Made by a program: the position numbers and the translations under genes. From the IMG/VR virus record IMGVR_UViG_3300030389_000587, positions 562 to 23,876 of that record: DNA of 23,315 nt; one strand, written 5' to 3'. The stretch comes from a virus. Within the stretch, counting starts at the first letter, position 1, and each line of letters opens with the position of its first letter. Shown here one piece after another: positions 6,482 through 14,616 of the stretch. The notes under the pieces are model-generated. The model was not told the DNA's origin and did not search any database. It worked only from the letters and a program-made list of their open reading frames with translations.

Positions 6482-8319
6482 TATTTAACCAAAGTATAAG
6501 TTATTGTTCCATCATCAGCAGTTGATACGTTAAACTTAGGTCCTGACTTACCAAACTGTTCCACAGTCCCTGCTCTAAGTTCTTTCTGCGCCCTATCAAA
6601 CTGATCGTCAGTTAGATAACTATTTCTATCTTTAAAACCAGTAAGTGTATTTGTTATTTGATCTTGTGTCTTAGCAAATATCTGGTCGATTTCGTTTATT
6701 CTTTGCAATGCCTCTTGTGGATTAGAAAATAAATCTACCTCTCCTAAAGATTTTTGCAGAATTTCAACATCTTTATTAGAAATACCATTACCTGTTTCTT
6801 GTGTTAAAAATCTTTTATATTCATTGATTAAAGTTCTATTTAAAATTTTAATCATTTGTTCTCTTCCAACACCCTTTACAAGCTGTGGCTGTCCATCTTT
6901 TCCTATTGTAACAAGATCTTTAAATAATTTTTTAGGATCTAATCCAATAGCAGCACCAACAGTTTTGACTTTATCAAAAACTTGATCAACTAACGGAGAT
7001 CCAGTATCAGAACCTAAATCTTGAACTAATCCACTAATACTGCTTAATGTGTTTCTAGCTCTTGTTATGTTACCATAAGCATCTTTAAATTTTCTAATAT
7101 CATCAGGTGCTTGTGTATAAACAAGAGGATTACCTACACTTGCATCTTTTCTTAAAGCTTTTTGAATTTTTAAATTAGCTTGTCCGTCAATAGGTGCAAA
7201 TCCTTGATTCTTTGTTATCTCAGACAGTTTTGCTTGTCCCTTACGGAATGCTTCTAATCTTTTTTGAGTGAACTCTAATTCTTTCAATTCAACATCATTT
7301 AGGTGTTTGGCGGCTGCTAGCCTTCTAGCTTCAGCTTTACCTCTAAACTCCTTACCAAGACCTAGTAGAGCTAGTCTCTTTTCTTTGTTCAGAGCAGCTA
7401 ATGCTTTTGTATCAGCCATTTTCTGTCCTAGTGCAAACTTACCAGCGGCTAATTGACCAGCTCTTGCTTTGTCTTTTGCTCTCTCAAAAGCAGGTAATGT
7501 TTCTTCTCCTGCTTTACCAACTTCTGTAAGTATTTTAGATAAATCGAAGCCCTTACCAGCTCTGTTTTGCATTAGCTTTAAACCAAGAGCCATAAGAGCT
7601 GATTTGTTATCAGGCTCTCCTGTTATATCTATACCAGTTGCTTTTTGAAAATCTGCTTTATACTCTTCAATACTTTTAGGTTGAGCTTTTGTTATTTCAT
7701 CAGTGTATAATGCTTCTGTTTCTGACATAGTTTCAGTAAATAAATCTTGTAATGCTTTTTGTTCTTTAGCTAAAGTTGTTTCAGGAGTTGCTTCCTCTTC
7801 TGGAGCTAATGAGCCAGGCTCACCGACATCACTGTAGTCTATATCTGCATCAGAACCTGCTGCTATTTCAAATTGATCATCTAATTGTGTTTTTTTATCA
7901 GCTCCTAAACCAGATACATCTTGATCAATACCAGCAGATTTATCACCCAATTGTGCAGAGTCAACAGTAGATGCTCCTTCAACATTGCTTAAATTCTTTT
8001 TTGCTTGCTCTTCCTCAAATTGTTTAATTCTTTGTTTATTAATTGCATCTTGATTAATAAAATTCTGCACATCATCAGAAAAAGAAGTAGGTCCTAATCC
8101 AAGTTGTGATAATTGAGTTTGTCCTTTTTGTGTATCTAAATCTTTACTTAGTATAGCTCTATCTTTTTGAGCTTGTTCTTCTGCTAATTGTTGAGCTAAA
8201 GGTTTAACTCCTATTTTTTCAAGTAAAGAACCTAATAGACCCATTTGACTTGTAGGAGTAGATGAGACACCAGGTGAGCTTACAGTTAATCCAGAAGTTA
8301 ATGTTGGTTGTTTTGCCAT
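6481..8319 (-). CDS. helical internal virion protein (612 aa)
   Basis: The start of this protein is Ser/Thr/Pro-rich (1-27), followed by long charged helical segments. A central region around 240-310 (SALMALGLKLMQNRAGKGFD and the Ala/Lys-rich helix after it) has a pattern I recognise from internal structural proteins of marine phages. Coiled-coil-like stretches rich in Lys, Glu and Ala follow at about 310-370. No enzyme motif, signal peptide or clear membrane segment is visible. It shares one base with the start of the 1056-residue protein and follows the 307-residue Gln/Ala-rich protein by nine bases, so the four genes from 3311 to 10073 appear to be one set of internal or ejection proteins. 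That role is inferred from order and composition. Confidence 0.6.
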   Translation of the reverse strand: MAKQPTLTSGLTVSSPGVSSTPTSQMGLLGSLLEKIGVKPLAQQLAEEQAQKDRAILSKDLDTQKGQTQLSQLGLGPTSFSDDVQNFINQDAINKQRIKQFEEEQAKKNLSNVEGASTVDSAQLGDKSAGIDQDVSGLGADKKTQLDDQFEIAAGSDADIDYSDVGEPGSLAPEEEATPETTLAKEQKALQDLFTETMSETEALYTDEITKAQPKSIEEYKADFQKATGIDITGEPDNKSALMALGLKLMQNRAGKGFDLSKILTEVGKAGEETLPAFERAKDKARAGQLAAGKFALGQKMADTKALAALNKEKRLALLGLGKEFRGKAEARRLAAAKHLNDVELKELEFTQKRLEAFRKGQAKLSEITKNQGFAPIDGQANLKIQKALRKDASVGNPLVYTQAPDDIRKFKDAYGNITRARNTLSSISGLVQDLGSDTGSPLVDQVFDKVKTVGAAIGLDPKKLFKDLVTIGKDGQPQLVKGVGREQMIKILNRTLINEYKRFLTQETGNGISNKDVEILQKSLGEVDLFSNPQEALQRINEIDQIFAKTQDQITNTLTGFKDRNSYLTDDQFDRAQKELRAGTVEQFGKSGPKFNVSTADDGTITYTLVK

Positions 8320-8328
8320 ATAATTATC

Positions 8329-9252
8329 CTACGGAGATTTTGAACCACCAAAAGGTGCAATCTGTGACAACGTAGTATAAGCACCAATACCCTGCAAGAA
8401 TGGATTTGCACCAGGTGTTGTTGCTTGTTGGAACGTAGAAGGTATTGAAGCACTTGGCATACCTTGTAATAAGTTTTGTCCTAACTGCAATCTAGTGAAT
8501 GGTTCTTGAGCTTGTTGTAATAAATTTTGACGTTGTGCATCTAGTTCTGCTTGTGACTGTCCTTGCCTCAATGCACCTAACTGTGATAGCTGTGATATAT
8601 CTGCTTGACCTAATGCTTGTTGTAATCTTCCTATATCACCAGTAGTTCCTGCTAAAGTACCAAAAGCTTGTCCAAGACCACCAGATAGTCTTCCTGCATT
8701 CTGTGCCGCTTGTAGAGCTGTTCCAAAGCCACTTGCTAACAATTTAGATAATGTATCTGCTTTAACTTGTTGCAACCCTCTATCTGCCTCTGCTTGCCTT
8801 ACACCCTCTCTTGAGCCACCAAAAGCTCCAGCTTGTATTGCTTGCGCTCTAGCTCCTGCTCTTTGCAGATCTGCTTGACGATCAAGCTCTCTCATAGAAG
8901 CATCAATCACTTGTTGTTGAAATGGATTCTGAAATTGTTGTATAGCTTCAGGTTGCAAAAATTGTAATCCTGATGTTAAAGCTTGCTGACCAGCTAATGA
9001 TTGATCTCTTGCTCCTTCGACAAATGGTCTAAAAGATCCAACTAAATTTTCTCCAAGTGTAATTGCACGTTCTCTTAGAGGGTCTATTCCTGCAATTTGA
9101 AATTGAGGAAGATCAAGGGGAGAATCGAGCAGACCTGGCGTTGTTTGTTCTTCACCATCAAACTCACCAAATCCAGTTTGCAAAAGTCTTTTTTGCAGAC
9201 CCTCTAAGAATGGGGGTAATCTTTGTATATTTTCTACAGTTTGTACAGCCAT
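8329..9252 (-). CDS. Gln/Ala-rich helical virion protein (307 aa)
   Basis: This protein is unusually rich in glutamine, alanine, leucine and glycine. The middle carries FQNPFQQQVIDASMRELDRQ followed by a GARAQAIQAGAFGGSREG segment, a pair of motifs I associate with internal structural proteins of marine podovirus-like phages. Much of the protein is predicted amphipathic helix, with no enzyme motif and no signal sequence. It shares one base with the neighbouring 273-residue gene, so both are probably made together. It may form part of the core or an ejected channel inside the particle; the sequence alone does not decide this. Confidence 0.6.
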   Translation of the reverse strand: MAVQTVENIQRLPPFLEGLQKRLLQTGFGEFDGEEQTTPGLLDSPLDLPQFQIAGIDPLRERAITLGENLVGSFRPFVEGARDQSLAGQQALTSGLQFLQPEAIQQFQNPFQQQVIDASMRELDRQADLQRAGARAQAIQAGAFGGSREGVRQAEADRGLQQVKADTLSKLLASGFGTALQAAQNAGRLSGGLGQAFGTLAGTTGDIGRLQQALGQADISQLSQLGALRQGQSQAELDAQRQNLLQQAQEPFTRLQLGQNLLQGMPSASIPSTFQQATTPGANPFLQGIGAYTTLSQIAPFGGSKSP

Positions 9253-10073
9253 TATGCCCTCGCTTCCAATTGATCCATCATATTATAAGCTCTTTGTATT
9301 CCTTTTCGTGAGTTGCCATCACCTAATCCTTTTACAGCATCTTTTGTTAAAACAAACTCTCCAGCCATTAGCATTGCAGGTACGTCATCTTTTGTGCCTG
9401 AACCTTCTGATGGATCTATGCCACCTGTTCGTCTAGGAAATCCCATCTCTCCACCTTCTTTAGCAAATGTTATTCCACCTAGTTTACCACCAGGTCCACC
9501 TGTTCCAAAAGGTCTTCTTTCAAAAGATGTCCTTGTATCTTCATCTTCATCACCACCAGATAGCAGTTGTGCTAATAAACCTGCTGTTAAACCCTCTCCT
9601 AATGGTGTATTTAAAAGTCTTGCAAATAAATTGTCACCACCAACGCCAGCAGACTTTAATAATTCTGCACTAAATGTTCTTGGTTTAAATGCTTCTGCTA
9701 CTTTTTGTGTTGCTTGCTCGGTTGGAACAATTGCTGATCCTGATGCAGATTCACCAGTTCTCAAAAATTCACCACTTCCTCGACTGCCAGTTGGTAGACC
9801 TTTCCGAACAATTGTTCCCTCTCCACCAGTATTAACAGCCTGTTCACCACCACCAAACTGATCAAAGGCAGCTCCACCAACACCAGCAATTAAAGCATTT
9901 CTAAGTGCATCTTTAGTTTTACCACCCATTAGTTTAGATGTTAAAGCTCCAGTCACAGCTCTACTGATAAAAGGACTTGCACCAGTTCCAGCTACAGCAG
10001 TGCCTATGCCAGGTCCTAAAAATGCTCCAAGTGCTACTGGTGCTAAATTTTTTAACAACTTACCTAAACTCAT
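9252..10073 (-). CDS. glycine-zipper virion protein with tape-measure-like C-terminal motif (273 aa)
   Basis: Residues about 11-50 (ALGAFLGPGIGTAVAGTG and onward) and 60-70 form glycine-rich hydrophobic helices of the glycine-zipper type, suitable for entering a membrane. The middle (75-200) is flexible and rich in Gly, Ser and Glu. The C-terminal 60 residues contain GGEMGFPRRTGGI and then TKDDVPAMLMAGEFVLTKDA (228-247). The D-x-V-P-A-M-L-x-x-G-E-F-V pattern is common at the ends of phage tape-measure and related tail proteins. A tape measure is not needed by a short-tailed phage, so it is better read as an ejected or tail-lumen protein. It precedes the other internal protein genes and follows the 127-residue protein after 32 bases. 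Confidence 0.6.
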   Translation of the reverse strand: MSLGKLLKNLAPVALGAFLGPGIGTAVAGTGASPFISRAVTGALTSKLMGGKTKDALRNALIAGVGGAAFDQFGGGEQAVNTGGEGTIVRKGLPTGSRGSGEFLRTGESASGSAIVPTEQATQKVAEAFKPRTFSAELLKSAGVGGDNLFARLLNTPLGEGLTAGLLAQLLSGGDEDEDTRTSFERRPFGTGGPGGKLGGITFAKEGGEMGFPRRTGGIDPSEGSGTKDDVPAMLMAGEFVLTKDAVKGLGDGNSRKGIQRAYNMMDQLEARA

Positions 10074-10105
10074 GGCTTAATCCTACCTTATTTCTGTTTT
10101 TCTGT

Positions 10106-10489
10106 CTACAGACCACTTGTTGTATTTCTATTCTGTGCAAATTCTTGTATGCTTGCAACAACATGAAGTCTATTTGCAGTTGCCGCTTGTACTTTCAAAA
10201 TCTCTCCACCTTGTAAGATTAAATCATTTGTTAGTAGCTCAATTGTTGTATTGGCAGCTACTGCTTTTACTTTAAATAAGCTAAAGACAGTGCCTGCACC
10301 AGTTACTAAAGTTACTGTTATAGTATCTGCATTACCAGAATCCTCTGAAACTAAAATTGATGATACAATCGATGAGTTAAAATCTGAACCACTTGGTGCT
10401 GTGTATAATACTGTATTATCAGTAGATGTTAAATCAAGTTTAGCATTTGTAATATTCTGTATATATTGAGGTATAGTTGTAACTAACAT
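10106..10489 (-). CDS. small beta-rich structural protein, unknown role
   Basis: The 127-residue protein is made almost entirely of short beta strands separated by Ser, Thr, Gly and Asn turns: for example TVLYTAPSGSDF, ISSILVSEDSGNADTITVTL read as strands, and EILKVQAATANRLHVVASIQ at 96-115. No charge clusters, cysteines or membrane segments are present. This layout fits a small virion decoration or appendage protein with a beta-sandwich fold. Its start shares one base with the stop of the gp10-like tail hub gene, so the two are probably made in step, and it may attach to that tail part. No family is recognised with confidence. Confidence 0.55.
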   Translation of the reverse strand: MLVTTIPQYIQNITNAKLDLTSTDNTVLYTAPSGSDFNSSIVSSILVSEDSGNADTITVTLVTGAGTVFSLFKVKAVAANTTIELLTNDLILQGGEILKVQAATANRLHVVASIQEFAQNRNTTSGL

Positions 10490-12357
10490 TATTGTCTTCC
10501 ATCTGGTCTAACATCAATCCTTGGTGTACCTAATCTCCATGATACACCCTGATCTGTTGATTCAAGTTTCATATTAAATGATCTTCCTCTTAGCCTTACA
10601 TCAATACGATCTGTAAATTGCTCGACTGGTGTTGTTGCTGTTCTAGAAGATGTACCACCTGAATTTGTGTCATATGTGCTACCAGGTCCGTTTCTAGCTT
10701 GTAAAGTAAAAGTGACATTTGGATTGCCTGTATTGCTAGTTGATCCATTAAAACTAACGTCTGGAATAAGTTGTCGTATAAAAGAAAATTGATAGCCATC
10801 ACCAATATCTATTTGACTTGATTCTACAGATGCAGTCATTGGATTAACATCGTCATCATTGCCATTTTCATGCTCAAATAAATGTGGAGATCCTGCAGCT
10901 ATTGGAAATCTTCTAATACCTCGATCATGCCATGCAGTTCTACTTAAAGTCCCATAATACCAAGTTTTGTTAGAATAATTATAAATTACATACTTATCAT
11001 TTTCTTCAGAACTTGCAGATGGATAAAACCACCAAACCTCTGTCCATTGAGTATTTACACCACCAAAAACTTTTTGACCTTGCGAATTATTAAAATCAAG
11101 AAATATTTTATCTCTTACAGTGCATGGTAATTGAGTAGTTTGACCTCCTGTATAAACATAAAAACTTTCTTTACCCATCCAAAACACTGAATCTTCTACA
11201 GCTATTGCAGATTTAGGACTCATAATGGTTATGCTTTTTGATAATTCTTGCAAACCGAAGGTAAATGGAGGTCCGATAAATCTCATACTAAATAGACTTC
11301 TGTCTGTAAAAACTAAAATTTGTTGTCTTGTTTCAACAGCTTGTATAAATTCTGATCCACTACTTAATCGTAAATCACCAGCAGTATTAGTTGCAGTTGG
11401 TGTGAAATCAACTAATGATTCCTGTGATCCAAATCTTATTAATAAAGGATCTTGTGTCGTTGTGCCTAATGTGTTTGCACCAAATGCTATAATGTGTCTG
11501 TCTATATCAGATACCATGATTTGCCTAGCAATAGTAGGCACATCTGATGCTCCACTTTCACTTGAAAGCAACACTGCTCTATTGCCTAATCCATCAGATT
11601 TATCCCAGTAAAAAATACCACCATCTCTTGGATTAATTAACAAATCTTCACCAAAATTGTCATGTGTCCACAATCTAATTTCATTTGTTGTGCCTGTTGC
11701 TGCTGCTTCACCCCAACCAAATGTTGATAAATCTAAGTTTACACCACCATATCCACCTGCACCCCATCCAACACCACCAACAGCAGTGTCTAGTCCTACG
11801 TTAATTTGGTAACTTCCATCAACTCCCGACCCACCATTTCCAGTGTCGGATGAATTAGCAGTTGCACTTACTGTTATCTTATATGAGTTTGAATTAACAA
11901 CTGTTGTTATTTGATGTTCTGCATTCAATATCGTTGCAGTAATATTACCACCTAAACTTACTGCACCTGATATAGTTACAAAATCATTTTGAACTGCACC
12001 ATGAGAACTGTCTGTTACTGTAAGTTCAGCAGATCCATCACTTGCCGCAAATGTAATGCTATTAGTTGATGTTTTTCTTATAGGAGTAATATCAGTAAAA
12101 CTACCACCTTCTTCTATGTAATATTTAAGATGAGAACCCACTCCCATAAAGTTTGAGCCATCTAAAGCTAACCAATTGTGTAAAGCTCTAGCAGTACCCA
12201 AATATGTATTGCCAGATTGTTTTACCCAACCACCTATTTTTTCTGGAAAAGGTGTGTAAAATCTAACTTTTTCACAATCAAAATATCCACCCTCGTTTGA
12301 AAAAGAAGTAATTTCTCTATTTATACCTGGTCTAAATTTTAAACTTGTTAGTGGCAT
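10489..12357 (-). CDS. P22 gp10-like tail hub / DNA-stabilisation protein (622 aa)
   Basis: The N-terminus MPLTSLKFRPGINREITSFS, the following CEKVRF motif and FPEKIGGW are characteristic of the gp10/tail-tubular-B type structural proteins of short-tailed phages. The rest is beta-rich with repeated Gly-Asn turns, as expected of a beta-propeller-like hub. Residues about 96-190 look like an inserted Ser/Thr/Asn-rich beta domain (TNSITFAASDGSAELTVTDS). These proteins lock the DNA in the head and join the gp4-like adaptors to the needle and receptor-binding proteins. Two gp4-like genes lie upstream in the same operon (20360-21004, 21315-21983), which supports a P22-like tail, but here they are separated from the hub by the fibre and oxygenase genes. 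The exact family name is from recall. Confidence 0.75.
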   Translation of the reverse strand: MPLTSLKFRPGINREITSFSNEGGYFDCEKVRFYTPFPEKIGGWVKQSGNTYLGTARALHNWLALDGSNFMGVGSHLKYYIEEGGSFTDITPIRKTSTNSITFAASDGSAELTVTDSSHGAVQNDFVTISGAVSLGGNITATILNAEHQITTVVNSNSYKITVSATANSSDTGNGGSGVDGSYQINVGLDTAVGGVGWGAGGYGGVNLDLSTFGWGEAAATGTTNEIRLWTHDNFGEDLLINPRDGGIFYWDKSDGLGNRAVLLSSESGASDVPTIARQIMVSDIDRHIIAFGANTLGTTTQDPLLIRFGSQESLVDFTPTATNTAGDLRLSSGSEFIQAVETRQQILVFTDRSLFSMRFIGPPFTFGLQELSKSITIMSPKSAIAVEDSVFWMGKESFYVYTGGQTTQLPCTVRDKIFLDFNNSQGQKVFGGVNTQWTEVWWFYPSASSEENDKYVIYNYSNKTWYYGTLSRTAWHDRGIRRFPIAAGSPHLFEHENGNDDDVNPMTASVESSQIDIGDGYQFSFIRQLIPDVSFNGSTSNTGNPNVTFTLQARNGPGSTYDTNSGGTSSRTATTPVEQFTDRIDVRLRGRSFNMKLESTDQGVSWRLGTPRIDVRPDGRQ

Positions 12358-12374
12358 ATTAAAATTCCTTTCAA

Positions 12375-12923
12375 CTATACTACATCAATATTCATTAAAT
12401 TAGTATCAATATCTAACAGATTAACATTACAACTTATAATTGTTTTTCTATCATTTGTAACTATAGCAGGAGATCTATGTGGGATAAAAGATGGAAAAAC
12501 TACAATATCACCCTCTTTTACATCTAATGTAAATTTTTGTTTTTTAGTTGTATCATAAAATTCAGTATTATAGTTTTTATCATTTAACTCAACATAGTAA
12601 ACCCAACTAATATTTGTTTGACCATGATTATGCCAAGAGTGATTATCATTTTTATAATATTGCTGAAACCAACAATTAGTAATCGTAAAATTTTCAACAC
12701 AATAATAACTCATAAAATCTTTAGCAAAATCATCTAAAATATTTGCAAAAGTGGCAAAATAAGGTCTTTCTGTGTGATGATTATTATTACGAAAATCTGT
12801 ATATGTTATTGAATCTAAATCATTTTTTTCAATTCTTTTTTCGGTAACCTTAAAAGTATCTAACAAATTAGATTTTATATCATTGTGATTTTTTAAATTA
12901 TATGACCAAACTAAATCTTTCAT
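12375..12923 (-). CDS. 2-oxoglutarate/Fe(II) oxygenase 5 (HNHG type)
   Basis: The 182-residue protein carries a double-stranded beta-helix oxygenase signature: HSWHNHG with H98 and H100 (H95 nearby) as the first metal ligands, ISWVYYV after it, then LDVKEGDIVVFPSFIPH ending in the distal ligand H149, and R159 or K160 as the likely 2-oxoglutarate anchor. The layout fits the putative 2OG-FeII_Oxy_5-type group. It would hydroxylate or otherwise oxidise a substrate that the sequence does not reveal. It is the last of five oxygenase genes and its start overlaps the stop of the preceding one in ATGA. It is clearly related to oxygenase 3 (13482-14024), with nearly the same LDVKEGD and PSFI-x-H segment. 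The gene is strongly A+T-rich. Confidence 0.8.
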   Translation of the reverse strand: MKDLVWSYNLKNHNDIKSNLLDTFKVTEKRIEKNDLDSITYTDFRNNNHHTERPYFATFANILDDFAKDFMSYYCVENFTITNCWFQQYYKNDNHSWHNHGQTNISWVYYVELNDKNYNTEFYDTTKKQKFTLDVKEGDIVVFPSFIPHRSPAIVTNDRKTIISCNVNLLDIDTNLMNIDVV

Positions 12924-13504
12924 TTAAAAGGCTCTCCACAAAACCATGTAACTAAAGAATATCTAATACCTTTTGTAACTGGTTTAACTCTATGCATCAT
13001 ATAAGATGGAAAAACAATAATAGTTCCTCTTTTACCTAAAACTTGTTGTCTTCCAAAAAATTCAAATTCGCCACCCTCATATTCATCATTTAATATAATA
13101 GACATTGATAATTTTCTTGTTTTGCCATGAACAAATTTGTTGCCATTATCGAACCTTGTAAATCCATTACCATCTTGATGAAATTTAAAATGACCATTTT
13201 TATTATATCTAGCCAATTGCATTGCTTCACACGCATCTATTTGAAAGTTCCAATTAGAATTACGATTTGCAATATCTAAATAGTTCCAAACCAAATCATA
13301 TACCCATCTTTCGTTACACCAAGTAACATCTGTTATTCTTTCATAGTGATTTTCTTTGTTTTCACCATTCAAATTTTGATGTACCTTTGCTGGATACCAA
13401 TCTTTTGCCAAACCTATTATTTCATCACAGATTTTTTTATCTACTTCTCTTTCAAAGTACCAATATTCATCATTTGCATTATTATCTATTAGTGGGGCTT
13501 CCAT
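12920..13504 (-). CDS. 2-oxoglutarate/Fe(II) oxygenase 4 (PKHD/prolyl-4-hydroxylase type)
   Basis: The 194-residue protein has the classical facial triad of 2-oxoglutarate oxygenases: H109-x-D111 in KFHQDGNG and a distal H171 in FPSYMMHRV, with R181 in GIRYSLVTWF as the 2-oxoglutarate anchor. The order YNKNGHFKFHQDG, LSMSIILND, GGEFEF and VFPSYMMHRV matches PKHD-type hydroxylases related to YbiX/PiuC. It is the only one of the five with an intact canonical HxD, so it is the safest to call active. Its substrate is unknown; protein prolyl or other side-chain hydroxylation is typical of relatives. The start overlaps the end of oxygenase 3 by 23 bases, and its stop overlaps the start of oxygenase 5. 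Confidence 0.85.
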   Translation of the reverse strand: MEAPLIDNNANDEYWYFEREVDKKICDEIIGLAKDWYPAKVHQNLNGENKENHYERITDVTWCNERWVYDLVWNYLDIANRNSNWNFQIDACEAMQLARYNKNGHFKFHQDGNGFTRFDNGNKFVHGKTRKLSMSIILNDEYEGGEFEFFGRQQVLGKRGTIIVFPSYMMHRVKPVTKGIRYSLVTWFCGEPFK

Positions 13505-14024
13505 TTTTCATATCCCAAGATATTATTCTTTTCAAAGATTTAGATTTATTTTGCTGTGTAAAATGATTTATAAAAGATGGCACTACTAAAACATCCCCCT
13601 CTTTTACATCTAACACAGCATAAGTGCTTTTGTCTGTCAAAAAATTGTTCCAAGGTTGCAAAAAAGATGTTTTTGGTGCGTCTGTTGGCAATGTAAGATA
13701 TAATATACAAGACAAACCAACTGAACCATGATTATGTATAGGGTGGTAGCCATTTTCTTTGTATGTAACTGACCAAACATCAGATACATAAAAATCTGTT
13801 TTGAAAGCATTTACTATTGATTGTAACTCATCACGCAGTATGTTTGTAAACTCTTTGTTGACCAATTCTGTATCATATCTATTAGAGCTAAAATTTGCTA
13901 ATTCTTCATCATTTTTCTTTTCATCAAAAGGTTCAAATAAAGTTATTAATTTTTGTTTTTTCAAAGCAAAGTTTTTCACTGATGACTTACAAAAAGGTAT
14001 TGAAAAAAGATTACCAATGTTCAT
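13482..14024 (-). CDS. 2-oxoglutarate/Fe(II) oxygenase 3 (HNHG type)
   Basis: The 180-residue protein has YHPIHNHGS with H97-x-H99 (H94 nearby), the strand GLSCILYLTLP, then LDVKEGDVLVVPSFINH with the distal H154, and R166 in LKRIISWDM. This is the same plan as oxygenase 5, and the two share the LDVKEGD and PSFI-x-H residues almost exactly, so they are probably ancient duplicates with the PKHD-type gene now between them. The first ligand pair is H-x-H rather than H-x-D. It starts one base after the stop of oxygenase 2, with a GAGGG ribosome site inside the end of that gene. Substrate unknown; a phage structural or host protein is possible. Confidence 0.75.
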   Translation of the reverse strand: MNIGNLFSIPFCKSSVKNFALKKQKLITLFEPFDEKKNDEELANFSSNRYDTELVNKEFTNILRDELQSIVNAFKTDFYVSDVWSVTYKENGYHPIHNHGSVGLSCILYLTLPTDAPKTSFLQPWNNFLTDKSTYAVLDVKEGDVLVVPSFINHFTQQNKSKSLKRIISWDMKNGSPTNR

Positions 14025-14025
14025 T

Positions 14026-14616
14026 TTAGCTACCCTCGTTTTTAATAATACTTAAATTGAAAGATATTGCTATTCTACTTTCACTCATGTTTAATTCAAC
14101 TGAATGAGGCAAATCAGACTTCCAAATTAATATACCACCTTTTTCTGGACGAAAATACCACTCACTAGAATTATACTTATTGTATTCTGTAAATTTATAA
14201 GCACCATGTGGATCGTTTACAAATTCGTATCTATGGAATACTAAATTTGCACTATTTGGTTCGGAATGAACATAAAATGTGCCACTTAAATCACAATACC
14301 CAGAATGACCATGCACTCTATGTTGACCATATTTATACATCTCTGACACCCAAATACTTTCTATGTTAATTTTTTCAATGTTCAGTATTTGTAGTTTTTC
14401 ACAATATGCAAAAGCATTTTTATAAATGAAATCATATAAAATTTTAAATTTATTGTGATACTCTTGCCATATTTTATCATTGTAATATGATGTTTTGCCA
14501 AACTTATATCTGTCATCTTCTGGAATATTAGTCAAAATAGATTTGCAAGGTTCTAACACAGCATCTGCCACAGATTCATCTTGATCTATTTGTATATAAG
14601 TTGTGAATAAATCCAT
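14026..14616 (-). CDS. 2-oxoglutarate/Fe(II) oxygenase 2 (2OG-FeII_Oxy_5-like)
   Basis: The 196-residue protein contains YGQHRVHGHSG with H99, H102 and H104 as candidate metal ligands, the strand SGTFYV (111-116), the segment PEKGGILIWKSDLPHSV with the distal H171, and R181 before IAISFNLS. The order SG-x-x-YV, G-x-L-I-W, L-x-H-x-V, R-I-A-I-S-F-N is the hallmark of the PF13759/TIGR02466 group of putative oxygenases. The substrates of that group are not well known. It begins immediately after the prolyl-hydroxylase-like gene, using a GGAAG ribosome site inside that gene's last codons, so the two are probably translated together. Confidence 0.8.
   Translation of the reverse strand: MDLFTTYIQIDQDESVADAVLEPCKSILTNIPEDDRYKFGKTSYYNDKIWQEYHNKFKILYDFIYKNAFAYCEKLQILNIEKINIESIWVSEMYKYGQHRVHGHSGYCDLSGTFYVHSEPNSANLVFHRYEFVNDPHGAYKFTEYNKYNSSEWYFRPEKGGILIWKSDLPHSVELNMSESRIAISFNLSIIKNEGS

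Noticed and set aside
9313-9861. A 182-codon open frame on the plus strand
   Set aside because: It is antisense to the glycine-zipper protein and made of Ser/Pro from Gly/Ala codons. It has no ribosome site, and the minus-strand gene is clearly real.
9252-10073. Tape-measure protein of a long tail
   Set aside because: Only the short C-terminal motif fits. The length (273) is far too small, and gp4- and gp10-like proteins point to a short tail.
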